Assembly (NCBI GenBank): GCA_014218235.1
Contig: CM024759.1
Location: 5,906,712-5,970,711 of the forward strand
Direction: 5' to 3'
From: Colocasia esculenta
Lineage: Eukaryota > Streptophyta > Magnoliopsida > Alismatales > Araceae
DNA length: 64,000 bases
The notes beneath the pieces are model-generated. The model had not been told where the DNA came from. It ran no database searches and saw only the letters and a list, made by a program, of their open reading frames with translations. Positions within the stretch are counted from its first letter, which is position 1, and every line of letters begins with the position of its first letter. Shown here in pieces: positions 12,789 through 26,642 of this stretch. The position numbers and the translations under genes were made by a program.

Positions 12789-13730
12789 AAAACTGTGAGA
12801 GTACTTAATTTTATAGGTGTTCACCTCAAATTGTCGGATGTCTGCATATGATCGAGTCCCTGCACAATAGAACATGGTTTGGACGCTTTTATTTTTCGTA
12901 TTGATTTCACTTTTTCTCTGCACAACAAAAATTTTTAGTCACACATGATGTTCATACTTATAATTTTCATATGTAAAACAACTTACCCGAAATGCAGAAG
13001 ATGTCCATAATTTAACCGCTTCTCTCCACATGTCTTCATTAATATGATACCTGCTTGATGGTTGTATTTGAACACCTTTTTTATCCTACTTCAAATATTT
13101 CCTTCGTAGATCATACTTGTGAAACTTCAACTTAAATGATAGATCTTTCATAACCCAATTCCTATACAAGTCTTCATTAGGAACATCATACTTTCTCTAC
13201 AAAGAAAAGAGAAATGTTTTATTAGGAATATCATGTACAAGATCATGAATTCAGCATATATAAGGTTCAAAAGAAATATAATTACCCGAATAAACAACCA
13301 CACATCTTCAATACAATTTTGTGGCATTTTATTCAAACTTTGAATGTTAATAGGACACTTTTCTGCATTTCTTGCCACTGTTACCAAAAATGTCCTCAAT
13401 GATTTACCACCCTTCCCCACTGGTTGACCAAGATCATCCCACTCCACACAAAATTTTTTCCCATCTTCCAAAGCATGCACGTCATGACACATTGTAGGTC
13501 CTCATCCTTTCCTCTTCATCCCCACATCATGATCCTTCACTGTGCTATCACCTTCATCTTACAACTCTTCACATAGCATCGATATCACAGGTGAATCATT
13601 TATGGATAGATCTGCAAACTTCCTGATCTTGTGCTCAAATGCATCAATTTCTGAATATGAAAACCAAGTGGTAGTCATCTGTAGAAATTCAATTTACATT
13701 TTAAAAAAAAATAGGTTAAAAAAAGTTTGA
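10678..13730 (-). pseudogene. Ptta/En/Spm-type second transposase gene of the CACTA element, broken
   Basis: The minus strand carries in order: a start-like block at 13730; a block at about 13510-13300 containing CVEWDDLGQPVGKGGK, which matches the conserved 'GQP(I/V)G' motif of the plant Transposase_24 (Ptta) family; a block rich in W, K and basic residues to about 13075; the motif GTRSYADIR near 12845; a 'GTNPDPAEVFIITH' block near 12500; a heptad-like Lys/Glu/Leu segment at about 12115-12040 that could be a coiled coil; and a C-terminal domain (10944-10678) of the type found at the end of CACTA proteins. In-frame stops interrupt it near 13560, 13505, 13092 and 12180, and there is a frameshift near 12490. 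Exon limits are not fully resolved. It is not functional as it stands. Confidence 0.75.
12727..12785. repeat. (TA)n microsatellite in an intron-like part of the CACTA element
   Basis: About 28 uninterrupted TA units. The Ile-Tyr open frame across it is an artefact. Confidence 0.95.
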
Positions 13731-13774
13731 AGACACTACTAAACAATAATAATTAGAAAGTTTGAGTTTAGAAC

Positions 13775-14772
13775 TTATACAAAATATGGATATGACGTAA
13801 ATGAAAAAGTGGCTGGAGCACTTTTTAGAAAGAGATATATGTAATAGAGCGTGAATACACCACACTCCTCTCCATCCCTTTGTCGTGGTACCTGTAACAA
13901 TTTAAAACACCATTCAAATGCATTCTAGAGCACAATATAATAATTATCAATATTTTAAATATCTTGGATACCTTTGGAAGTAAAAGTGGAATAGAAGCAA
14001 TGCTACAAGAACTAGCCATCTTGCCCTGTGTATAATACAACTCCTTTATAAATCTACAATAAGAACCACATAATGAACTTGGTTAAAATAAATGTCAGAA
14101 TTAAGAATGCATCTACAGTAAAAACTATTACTAATACCTTCTAATTGTTGGCTCTGCTTTCAATGGTTCTGAAATTATAAGAGAATCTAGAAGGATCATG
14201 CACGGACTGTAATTATTGTTGAATGAATTTCCCAAGTTGCACATAATAAGAAGGTTCCAGTGCCCCCTACAATAGGTAACCTTTAGTACATGCATCCGTT
14301 TTTAAAGAGGTTAGGAAACAAGATTACTACTTTAACTCACCCATCCACAATAGGCACAAATGTATATGTCTTTGACAAGATGCCTTTTTCTTTAATCCAC
14401 TCCATGACTTTTGGAGAACCATTCAAATACATATGATACCAGAAACAATCTAAAATTGTTACATCTACAAGCCGTTCTTCTCCCAATGTCCCCAACATAT
14501 GCCTAAACATATTATAGTAGTGTAATTAGTATGAAATAACTTATATGAAAAAAAAATCAATTGACTCACTCCAAATATTGTTGAAAACTGCTGGTATCTA
14601 ATTTTCTTTGCTGCGGTTGTGAGACATCATATTGCTGCAGTCTGGAGACATCATAAATATCTTCAATGTTTATCACTCTTTTTGGTGGTAGGGGATGTGA
14701 AGATGATCCAGGGCCCCACATGCCTTTCTCAACTGAAGTCGTGTGCGTATGGGTGTATGATAAATTTTCCAT
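13775..14772 (-). CDS. ULP1-like (C48) cysteine protease carried by the CACTA element
   Basis: Five exons on the minus strand join in phase with GT...AG introns: 14772-14570, 14502-14341, 14266-14138, 14053-13972 and 13891-13775. They give 231 codons (230 aa) with no internal stop or frameshift. The C48 catalytic set is in order: His in GGHWNLL (codon 14260-14262), Asp in ILLDSL (14185-14187), Gln in VPRQRDG (13880-13882) and Cys in EECGVF (13862-13864). ULP1 enzymes cleave SUMO or SUMO-like conjugates. Such genes are known cargo of plant CACTA and Mutator-like elements. The first about 70 residues (Gln/Ser-rich) are unlike ULP1 and may be linker. It starts 131 bp after the TNP2 reading frame ends. 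Substrate and expression are unknown. Alternative: it could be the 5' part of one long transcript with the broken Ptta gene downstream. Confidence 0.75.
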
Positions 14773-14902
14773 GATCTTTTTACCCCTGTAAAAAAAGTAT
14801 TAAAAGTAAGATATGAAAGTCAGAGATATGCAATATGCTAAGCAGGCTAACATCATTGAAAATATGAAATTCAGATATATACATACTTAATTCTTGAACA
14901 TC

Positions 14903-17900
14903 TTAGATCTCTATTCCCTCAACATCATTTCTTTTGCAATTTAGACTTAATTCATCAACATCTTCACCATTCTTATCACAGTCAAGACAGAGGACCGAAT
15001 TTGTTGGCTTAATGTCCAGAAAATCTCCTTCATTATCATGTTCTCCTTTTTCCATGTCAAAGAATTCACGTGGCAGTGTCTTCCGAACAACATACCAACC
15101 AATATTACGAAGATCTTCAACGTACCAAACTTGCCCTACTTGTGATGCCAACACATAAGGTTCATTAGTTCTTAATTTACACAAAGTATTGACAATGGTG
15201 ATATTGCCTTCTTTTTTGACCCCCTGATTGCCATCAATCCAATTACACTTAAAGAGAACAATTTTCATCTCCCCATAATAATCAACTTACACGATATCAT
15301 CAAGTACACCATAATATGTGACATTTCCCTGGATGAGTTGTCTATCCTTTGAACTTGAGAAACATGATATGATTGCAGACATTATAACACCAGAGTTTTG
15401 AGTAACTCGGCGACGTTCAAGATTTCTTGTATGAAATCGAAAACCATTGACTATACATGCTTCATACTTTTTAACCACTTCAAGTGGACCATCTTTAATC
15501 CACCGAAGCATTGCTGAAATTGACCCATGCCTTGTCTCTTGTAGTTTGTGCACCTTAAAATTAAGAAAGAAAAAAGCTTGGATTGTTTTCAAATTGTTTA
15601 AACAAAAAAAAACATGGTGTAGAAATGAATATACTTGAGTTTTTAGCCATGTTGGAAATTCAGATGTATGGATACGCTCTATTTCCATCTCTTGCAATCC
15701 ATGATACATGTCCTTGACCTCAAAAAGATGATCACTGCATGAAATAAAAAAGTTCATCTTTGTGCTCAATTAAAGAATGCAATTAAAGATTAACACATTA
15801 TTGAAAAACTTACTTTACGTATTGCTCAAAAGCCTTGCAATTAAATAACACATATCTATGAGCTTGAAATAACTCATTAGCACTTAATCTATCGCTAGTG
15901 GTTGCTCCAATTAGGCGACATGTTTGTGAAAAAATCTCCCATCCTTTCTTAACCACAATAGGATGACATTCTACCTATCTTGGCGGCCTATTCAACCATG
16001 TCTCCACTTCATCATCCAAATATCTAGATGCAAATATGAGTGCCTCCGATATGATATAACCCTCTGCAATTGACCCTTCTGGGCATGCTTTATTTCGCAC
16101 AAAAGATTTCAACTTTACTAAATACCTACAATATGAATAGGTCATTCAATAGTATAAGTCAATAATCATGTTCATCACAATAAAATTTTGAAAAGTACCT
16201 CTCAAATGGATACATCCACCTATAATGAACTGGTCCAGCAACTCTAGCTTCATCTGCCAAATGAATGATCAAGTGTACCATGATATCGAAGAAACTAGGA
16301 GGGAAGATCATCTCACACCGACACAAAATGAAGGCAACTCGGTTTCCAAGTTGATAGAAGTCATCAGCTGAACCAATTTTTGAACACAAGTTCAAAAATA
16401 AATGGCATATGTCGCTTATAACATCAGATACTTGTTTATTCGGTAGTGCTCGAATAGATATTGGGAATAGTTGCTGCATAATAACATGATAGTCATGACT
16501 TTTCAATCCCCAAAAGTTCTTATCTTTGTTGCAAAACCGTTTTGCAATGTTAGAAGAATAACCATCTGGAACCTTCACAGTTTGAAAAAACTTGAATATA
16601 GTTTCTTTCTCTTTCTTGCTACATGTGAATTGTGCTGCTGGCAAAATGGTCTTGTTTGAACCAACCTCTCGTGGATGAAGAGATGTCCTTATACCCAAAA
16701 TTTGCAAGTCTTGACGAGCTTTTGCACCATATTTAGTCTTCCTTTCAATTGCTAATAAAGTTCTAATAATACACTCACATACATTATTCTCAATGTGCAT
16801 CACATCTAGATTGTGGCGGAGTAACACAAATTTCCAATATGATAAAGAGAAGAAAATACTATGTTTTTTCCAACCCAAATATTTATTAGGATCAACTTTT
16901 TCCACAATCTTTTTTCTCTTACGTTTCTTCTTGATTGTTTTTTTCCCATGCCTGAAAGTTAGGTCTTGTAGTTGTAACAATACTTCATCCCCAGATAATG
17001 GCATGGGTCTATCACCATGTCCATCAAATTGTTGACTCATTTTCCGAAATTTATGATCATTTCTTAACCATCTGCGATGTCCTGTGTAAAAAAATTTACC
17101 ACTAGCATTCAACCACTTTGAACAAGTATTTTTATTGCAAGTAGGACAAGCTAATCGACCTTTAGTACTCCAACCTGACATGTAGGCGTATGCTGGAAAA
17201 TCATTAATAGTCCATAATAATGCTGCTCGCATACAAAAAATCTAATTTTTAGCTGCATCAAATGTGTCGACACCATGCCAAAGAATTTGCAACTCTTCTA
17301 TAAGTGGTTGTAGATACACATCAATATTATTATCAGGACCTTTTGGGTCAGATATGAGTATGCAAAGTATCATATTTGTGCTTTTCATGCACTCCTAAGG
17401 TGGTAAGTTATATGGAACCACCAAAACAGGCCAAGTACTATGAGTGATGTTCATCGTCCCAAAGGGGTTAAAACCATCACTTGCCAAACCAAGGCGTACA
17501 TTTCGACAATCTAACCCAAATTCATTGATGGCATCTAAAGCTTTCCAACAAGGAGAATCAACAGGATGCCTTAACACACCATCCTCTTGACGTTAAGTTT
17601 CATGCCAAGTCATACTTGTAGAAGTTTTAGAAGACATGAATAATCTCTGTAGTCTTATAATAAGTGGAAAATGACGAAGAATCTTTTGAGGTACTCTTTT
17701 CTTTTTACTTTCCACTTTATAAGACTTAACACTTTTCCTTCTGGACTCTCCACACTTAGGACAACAATCAAAATTCCCATTCTCTTTCCAATATAAGATG
17801 CAATCATTTGGACATGCGTCAATTTTTCGATAACCATAGCCCAATTTATCAAGCATCTTCTTAACTTCATAAAATGATGAAGGTAATGACTCACCTTCTG

Positions 17901-18432
17901 GAAGCAACTCCTTCAACAACATTAACAACATGTCAAAATGCTTGTTACTCCATCCTCCTAAGCATTTAATGTTCATCAATCTAACCAAAAATGAAAGATT
18001 GCTAAATTTTTTGCATCCTGGATAGACTGGTTTTGCAGCATCTTCCAATAAATCATAAAAGAACTTGGAATCCTTATCAAGCTGGATTTCTTTTCTTTTG
18101 TGGGAAGATATTTGAAAGACATCATCCAACATTTGATGCATAGATGTGTTCCCACCAAAATTTTCTGACATCTCATATGATGATCCTTCACCATAAAATT
18201 TCCAAAAGTCTTTATCTTTTATAACACCATCCAAATACAAGTGCTCTTTAAATATCTCTTTTTGCCACTTTTTCAGACAAGTGCAATTGACACAAGGGCA
18301 TCTAATTTTTTTATCTGGTGGTAAATGTCTATAAGCAAATTTGATGAATGCATCTACACCATCATAATAACCCACAACATTTCTTGGCAAATCCATCCAA
18401 CTCCAATCCATATCTCTATAAAACATGAACAA
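14903..18432 (-). pseudogene. TNP2 transposase of the CACTA element, broken by five in-frame stops
   Basis: Domains in order on the minus strand: an N-terminal transposase-associated domain (18432 to about 18190) with Cys-rich CPCVNC; the TNP2 (Transposase_21) core, including GLASDGFNPFG near 17480 and LLWTINDFPAYAYMSGW near 17200 followed by CPTCNK; a DUF4218-type region with LIHLADE near 16250 and VHYRWMYPFER near 16210; and a DUF4216-type region (about 15700-14903) ending in CKLRTNEPYVLASQ and GQVWYVED. A 73-bp intron runs 16198-16126; others interrupt the DUF4216 part. In-frame stops lie at 17593-17595 (TAA), 17395-17397 (TAG), 17242-17244 (TAG), 15975-15977 (TAG) and 15287-15289 (TAA). 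The surrounding frame is kept each time, so the damage is point mutation, consistent with deamination of methylated C. Confidence 0.88.
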
Positions 18433-20828
<2,396 letters not shown>

Positions 20829-21172
20829 ACATAAACCTATTCACATTTTGGTAAGACATGAATCTTTCAAATTAACGTTTATATTTATGATAAACCAAAG
20901 TGGGCCAAAACAAATTTTTATATGCAAGAAATATTTATTTTTAGAAGAATGATACATATTAAGCATGAAATGTACTGATAGCTGGGAATGAGATATAACA
21001 TTTAAACATTAAATAATATATTGGAAAAATAAAATATATACGTTTCAAAAAACTATTTTTCCTTTCTAGAATAATAATAGAAATTTCATGTTAAAGGTCC
21101 TATGGCCCATCATATTTTGATATTAGCCCTTCCAATCTAGATGTAGATTTATAAACACCTACGCTTACAAAT

Positions 21173-21415
21173 TTACTCCGCAGATGACCTTTCTCTTAAA
21201 ACTTTGTGGAGATTTGAAGGGCCTATTCCTGATACTCTGCTGTGCTTACCAAGTAAACGTATAACCGTAGAGGTTAATAAATAAATAATAGAAGCAGAGA
21301 AGCTAAATACAAAAGAATATATGGGATATAAATTAGAAATCTCAATATTGTTCCATCCTAAAGTAAATTTCATTGCTGATATTTTTTTCTTCGTTCTGTA
21401 GAGTGCATATTTCAT
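21173..21415 (-). other. Unrecognised exon-like ORF in duplicated flank (copy A)
   Basis: An 80-codon open frame lies on the minus strand, ending VLRERSSAE. The region is conserved in copy B (about 58145-58375). It contains an acceptor-like tract (TTTTGTATTTAG) and a second acceptor-like AAGCACAGCAG. I do not recognise the peptide. It may be a decayed exon of the same unknown gene as the ORF at 29251-29439, or chance. Confidence 0.2.
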
Positions 21416-21655
21416 TGCTAAGAAAAAAGTGAAGAATCTCTTCCTTCTTTCTGCTAAGCACTTTTTTTTTTAATCAAAATAGGTCCTCAAACTCAAAAGC
21501 TAGGAGAGCGCACCCTCCCCCAGAGGAGGAGAATGTTCCCACTCCACCAGCGAGAAGTTTGGGCCTGAATATATATATAAGAAAAAGGACATTACAATCA
21601 ACAATCGGACAAGCCCTAGTAGTTCTAGGGGAAAAAAAAAAATCAGAAATCTCAG

Positions 21656-22649
21656 CTAAACCATCCTGATATGGGGCAAACCAGTCTTGTCCAGCAGTAA
21701 AGGGCCTTTGCATTGAGAAGGAATATTTCTAGAGCCCCAATACATCGTGTTCCTCATAGTGAGACATCCGAAGTTAGCTAGCCTATCGGCCACTTGGTTT
21801 GCCTCCCGATAAATATGAGTGATTTTGAGGCCGTTCTTTTGAATAAAAGAGTAAGCTTCCCGCCACCAAATGAGATCTTGCCAAGATGGACATTTCCCAA
21901 CTTCCATAGACTTCACCAAAACCAGAGAATCCGTATATATGATAGAGATCCTAAGTCCCAGGGAGTGTACAAGATAGATACCATCACAGAGAGCTCTCAC
22001 CTCAGCAATACTGCTGTTACCATGACCATAATAGTGAGAGAAAGCCGCCGTCATGATACCTTGCTTATCCCGAATGCATCCACCTCCCCCACACATGCCT
22101 GGGTTTCCTTTACTTGCTCCATCAACATTCAAACAATAATGACTTATTGGAGGGATCCGGCGAATGAGTTTTAGCTTCTTTTTAGAGAACTTTGCATGGA
22201 ATCCGAAGGCCATAAGTATCTGCATTTCATGATTTGAAGGCACCCCTTTGAACTGGATTGAATCCAGGGAATTGGTTACCATGCCTTTAATAGTTCTAAT
22301 CACAGCACTTGCAGAAGTCACCTTGTTTTCAAATCTCCTCCCACATCTCCCCTTCCAAATCTCCCATAGCATGAGGATTAGGCAGTGAAGAGAGACAAAC
22401 CCCAAAGCAGAAGATGTACTGGTAACAGAAATGAAGCTCCATATTCTAGAGATAATTTGATGATGTAGGTGCACTTTAGGATCAACGAGAGGGAGGAACC
22501 AGTTCCATAAAGCAGTGGCCAGATCGCCTTTGATAAAAATGTGATTGTAGTCCTCAATATTAGGAGATGTACAGCAAGAGCAACAGGATACCATGGCTAC
22601 TCCTGTTTCTGCAATCCTCTGATCCACTGCCACTGCCCTGTTAAGCAAC
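21656..22649 (-). pseudogene. LINE ORF2, 3' part: zf-RVT remnant and RNase H
   Basis: This continues the ORF2 of 26643-29128 beyond the nested insertion. It carries a Cys-rich zf-RVT segment (VSCCSCC, about 22590), then an RNase H domain with VDGASKGNPG (first Asp), AEVRALCDG (Glu), YTDSLVLV (Asp) and YREANQVADRLANFG, ending at a stop at 21656. The same order is seen in the fragment at 46903-49188. The A-tail side is 21462-21655. This part is open throughout. Confidence 0.92.
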
Positions 22650-22829
22650 TGTGGACATAAAAAAAAGAAGAAGCAAAAACAGAGCAATATAGGCCCATTT
22701 ATTGGCCCATTATCTAGTGGCCCAAGCACCCCCATACAAGAGGTCATTTTAAGAGACCTCTCACCCCCTACTACAAAAAGTCTCCTGCCAAAAAAGAAGC
22801 TTGCAGACCCATTGCAACCCTTTTTTTTT

Positions 22830-23160
22830 TGGAGAAGAGGGGGCTGGCTACTTGGAGAGCAAGAAAAGGAGGGGGTGCGTACCAGACCTTTGGAGGGCTG
22901 CTGCTTGGAGAGGAAGGCAGATTAGAGGAGAAGAAGAAAAAAAGGAGGGGGGCCTGGTTCGTTCCCAGCAGCAAGAGTCAAGAAGAGAAGAAGAAAAAGA
23001 GAGGAAGAGAGGCCAAAAGGAAGGAGGGGGCTGCTGCTTCTTCCTGCGTAAGAAAAGGATAAGAAGAGTAAAAGAAGAGGCCAAGTTGAGGAGAGGAAGA
23101 GGCTTCTCTGCGGCTGGGAGCTTGGGGGATCTTCCAAGAAAAAGAGAGAAAAGAGAGGGT
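22830..23160 (+). repeat. Purine-rich (GA/AAG) tract in the solo-LTR-like element
   Basis: The + strand is mostly A and G in GAAGAAG, GGAGG and AAAAG blocks. Open frames on both strands (Lys/Arg/Glu or Ser/Leu/Phe) are composition artefacts. Such long homopurine strands can form triplex structures; this is inference. Confidence 0.65.
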
Positions 23161-23972
23161 GAGCTCCATGATCTAAAGGGTAATGGAGTGAGCAAGAGAG
23201 GAGAGAGACCGGTCCTTCATGTGGTCTTCCCCCTCATTTCTTCTCTTTATGTATTCTTTCCTCCTTCTATGAGCTTATTAAATGTTTCCTCCATGAGATC
23301 TTGAATAGTGTGTGTTGTTATTTCCACCCCCATCTTTGTTTAATGTTTCTTTCATGTATGCATTTATGAGTTTGTACCGATGGCCCTTTGAGAAGGGAGA
23401 TCCCACGTTGTTCATCTCTTCTTTGCCCTATTTTAATGCTTGTTACTTCCCTTCCTCCTTTGGATAATGGGCCGCCCCCCTCCTTCTTTGTGCCTTTATG
23501 CTTATGCATCCATCGGTACAAAGGAGGAGCCATGGCATGCCATCTTTTTTGTGTTCTTCATGTTTCCTCTGGGTATTTGTATGTTCCTTTACTTTATTCA
23601 TATGGGAAACCGAGATAAACTCTTCTAACCAATGGATTGTGGCTTCATGTGCCCATTCTAATGTGAGAGGGATTTAAATAACACCATATGTAATGGGTTC
23701 TTCCCTTATGTCCGATTCAATGGGTCTTAAGGGGAACCCTGTCATTCAACAAGAGACCCCCTCCTCACTGCTGCGTTTTATGATTTTCTCTCTTGAATGT
23801 TCCCTGCCGAATCACCCCGACTCGGAGTTCGAGCACAAAAAGGTTGGGTAATTTGATACTCATGCCTTGCTTGGGACGTGAACGGGAGGTATTCGGCCCG
23901 AACATCATTTCCATGTTGCATCTACCCTGTTTTCTGGAGTCAAAAATTGCATAAGTGAAGAGATCCATGTTG

Positions 23973-24520
23973 AATGTTTGCTGCCGACTCACCTGGGCAG
24001 TGAGTTTTTCGGAATTTCGGGATCGATTGGTGCAGCGTTTTGGCCATTTAAAAGATTGGAGTCGATCAATATGCACCTCATTCCCCCCATAAAAAATTTC
24101 GTGTCATTTTGACTCAATTTCAATGGCCGTCCGATTGCTAATAGACGTTTCTGTCTGGTTGCCGACTCACTAGGCAGAACGGGGGTTTCTGGCATTTCTG
24201 GACCGATTGACGTGACTTCTCGCGGATGCGAATGGGTGAAATCGATCAATATATATATCAGTCCCTACCCTAAAAATTTCGCGTCATTCCAGTGTGATTT
24301 GGGTGGCCGTCCCTTTATAAATGGGCGTTGCCGACTCAGTTCTTGCTGGCTGTCGACTCACCAGGCAAAATGGATGTTTTTGGCGGTTTGAGACTGATTG
24401 ACATGACTTTTCGCGCATGTAAAAGATTGGAATTGATCAAAGTATGTCTCAGTCACTCCCATAAAAGTTTCACGCCGTTCCACCGTGATTTGGGTGTCAT
24501 TCCGCTGCAAATGAGGGCTG
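23973..24520. repeat. About 180-bp degenerate tandem repeat, three units
   Basis: Three consecutive paragraphs share the same order: TGCCGACTCAC, then 'gaccgattga', 'aaatcgatcaa', 'cccataaaa', 'ttcgcgtcatt', 'gatttgggtggccgtcc'. The leading motifs lie near 23983, 24162 and 24352. This is inside the solo-LTR-like element. Confidence 0.7.
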
Positions 24521-24658
24521 CCGACTCACAGGGGGCAGAACTGTTTGCCGCCGACTCACATAGAAATGAGACTCTATGAGGCCTCGGGTTAGATAATATG
24601 ATATCTATGCCCGAGTCCCTAGACTCAAATATCATTGGATCGCACATTTGACTATTTT

Positions 24659-25185
24659 TGGTCTTGGTACTCATTGGTTCCCTCGTAGCCATGCCTCGAG
24701 AATCGATACCATGTGCCATTTGGGTAGCGCCGTATACGGCCTATACCCCGTTTTTGGTACCATCTCCATTACGGTGGATGGATACCGCGACCTCCCCCAC
24801 ATCTCATGAGTCCGGGGAGGTGCTGTCGAATTTTCCCCGCGAATTTTAAACCGTTCTATATTTCTGACTAGTGAGTCGGCAAGGATTCAGCAGGCTCCCG
24901 ACTCACTGAACCAATGAGGAGATTTGAACCAGTGAGTCGGCAAGCCTCATGCATGATGAGTCGGCAAGCCTTGATTCATGAGATCACTTGTTTTCAGTCC
25001 CGGTACTCATCAGTTCCCTCGTAGGCAAGCCTCGGGAATTGGTATCGTGTGCTGTTTGGGTGACGCCGCATGCGGCTAACACCTCGTTTTGGTGCCGTCT
25101 CCATCATCGTGGACGAGTACTGTGCCTTCCTCCTTCGCCATGAGTAAGGGGAGGTGCTGCCGAATTTTCTCGCGCATTCTCATGA
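24659..25185. repeat. About 185-bp direct repeat, two copies about 340 bp apart
   Basis: 24659-24848 and about 24996-25180 share 'ggtactcat', 'gttccctcgtag', 'gcctcg', 'gccgtctccat' and 'ggggaggtgctg' in the same order. Between them lie TGAGTCGGCAAG motifs in the opposite orientation to the rest of the element. Confidence 0.7.
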
Positions 25186-25251
25186 GATCAAAGGACGTTA
25201 TATGATTAAAAGACTTCAAAAATCATGTTAGCTAGGTGATTCGGTAGCCCT

Positions 25252-26045
25252 GCAGCAGTGTGCCAACTCACCTGATCTGGTAGTCTGCCGACTCACTGGC
25301 CTTGCCGACTCAGCAGTCTGCCAACTCACTTGACCTGGCAGTCTGCCGACTCACTGGCCTTGCCGACTCAGCATTTTGCCAACTCACCTGACCTGGCAGT
25401 CTGCCGACTCACTGGCCTTGTCGACTCAGCATTCTGCCAACTCACCTGACCTGACAGTCTGCCAACTCACTGGCTTTGCCGACTCAGCAGTTTGCCAACT
25501 CACCTGACCTGGCAGTCTGCCGATTCACTGGCCTTGCCGACTCAGCAGTCTGCCAACTCACCTGACCTGGCAGTCTGCCGACTCACTGGCCTTGCCGACT
25601 CAGCAGTCTGCCAACTCACCTGACCTGGCAGTCTGCCGATTCACTGGCCTTGCCGACTCAGCAGTCTGCAAACTCACTTGACCTGGCAGTCTGCCGACTC
25701 ACTGGCCTTGCTGACTCAGCAGTCTGCCAACTCACTTGACCTGGCAGTCTGCCGACTCACTGGCCTTGCCGACTCAGCAGTCTGCCAACTCACTTGACCT
25801 GGCATTCTTCCGACTCACTGGCCTTTCCAACTCAGTAGTCTTCCAACTCACTTGACCTGGCATTCTGCCGACTCACTGGCCTTGCCGACTCAGTAGTCTG
25901 CCAACTCATTTGATCTGGCAGTCCGCCGACTCACTGGCTTTGCTGACTCAGCAGTCTGCCGACTCACTTGACCTGGCAGTCTGCCAACTCACTGGCTCTG
26001 CCTACTCAGTTGAGCCCTCCAACTCAGCAGCCTGCCGACTCACCA
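25252..26045. repeat. 58-bp tandem array, about 13 units, rich in TGCCRACTCA
   Basis: The phrase CAGTCTGCCGACTCACTGG recurs at 25281 (variant), 25339, 25397, 25455, 25513, 25571 and onward in exact 58-bp steps to about 25977. Each unit holds three copies of TGCC(G/A)ACTCA, so the array has about 39. The units join without spacers, so this is a satellite-like tandem array, not CRISPR. GCCGAC is the core of the plant CRT/DRE element; whether it acts here is unknown. Confidence 0.95.
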
Positions 26046-26642
26046 GCATAGCTACAACTATCATGTTTTAAATGAAATCAAAGAGAATACAATTGGCATT
26101 AATTGACAAATATCAAATGAATAAATGAATAAAAGCCTCCAAAATCGTATGTGAAGATGATAATGATCACAAAGAGCGAAATGCCATGAATAGAAATCTA
26201 TCTCTTTGCCATTTCGGCCTCGCTTTCGCATGCACTTTGCACCTTTATCGGATGTTTCCGCTTTAAGGCCATGAGACTTTCTAATCTGGCGATTAATCAA
26301 GGGTTTTCTCTCTCAGAGATGTAATTAACATCGTTGCGTCTAGGTAACGGCGGGATCTTGGTCCCGACCCGATCTCTACTTTCGTTTGACGAAGTCAAAC
26401 GGTGCGCACAACAAACCTAAAGTCCTTCGACTCCCGAAGGCAGAACACTTATTGCCACTTCAGTGGCTGGCACGCCTGCGCTATGCAAATTGCCGATTCA
26501 TCTCTCGTCATTATCGCTCGCGTAGCATTCGACAGGATTTGGATTAGCAATACGCATCTATGAGAACATGAGAAAACATGATAACAATAGAAATTTAAAA
26601 ATGATTTGTGATGGATTCAAATAAATCCATTTCCACAACAAC

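Larger units (their letters stand above)
22650..26637. mobile_element. LTR-type insertion in the LINE, probably a solo LTR (3.99 kb)
   Basis: The insert begins TGTGGA and ends TCCACA, a 6-bp inverted terminus of TG...CA form. It is flanked by near-identical 5-bp sequences GCAAC (22645-22649) and ACAAC (26638-26642). Removing it restores the LINE reading order. I see no gag, pol, primer-binding site, polypurine tract or internal repeat of the termini, so a solo LTR is the simplest reading. A non-autonomous element without coding capacity is the alternative. It contains a purine-rich block (22830-23160), three layers of tandem repeats, and a perfect hairpin CGTTTGAC-GAA-GTCAAACG near 26384-26402. 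The transcription strand is unknown. Confidence 0.8.

Noticed and set aside
12645..12923. ORF with a Tyr-Ile run
   Set aside because: The run is the (TA)n repeat. Only the short GTRSYADIR part belongs to the broken transposase gene.
22801..23304. ORFs of 70-167 codons on both strands
   Set aside because: They come from the purine-rich tract, with Lys/Arg/Glu or Ser/Leu/Phe composition and overlapping frames on both strands.
25252..26045. CRISPR-like array
   Set aside because: The 58-bp units join without unique spacers, and the setting is a plant transposon.
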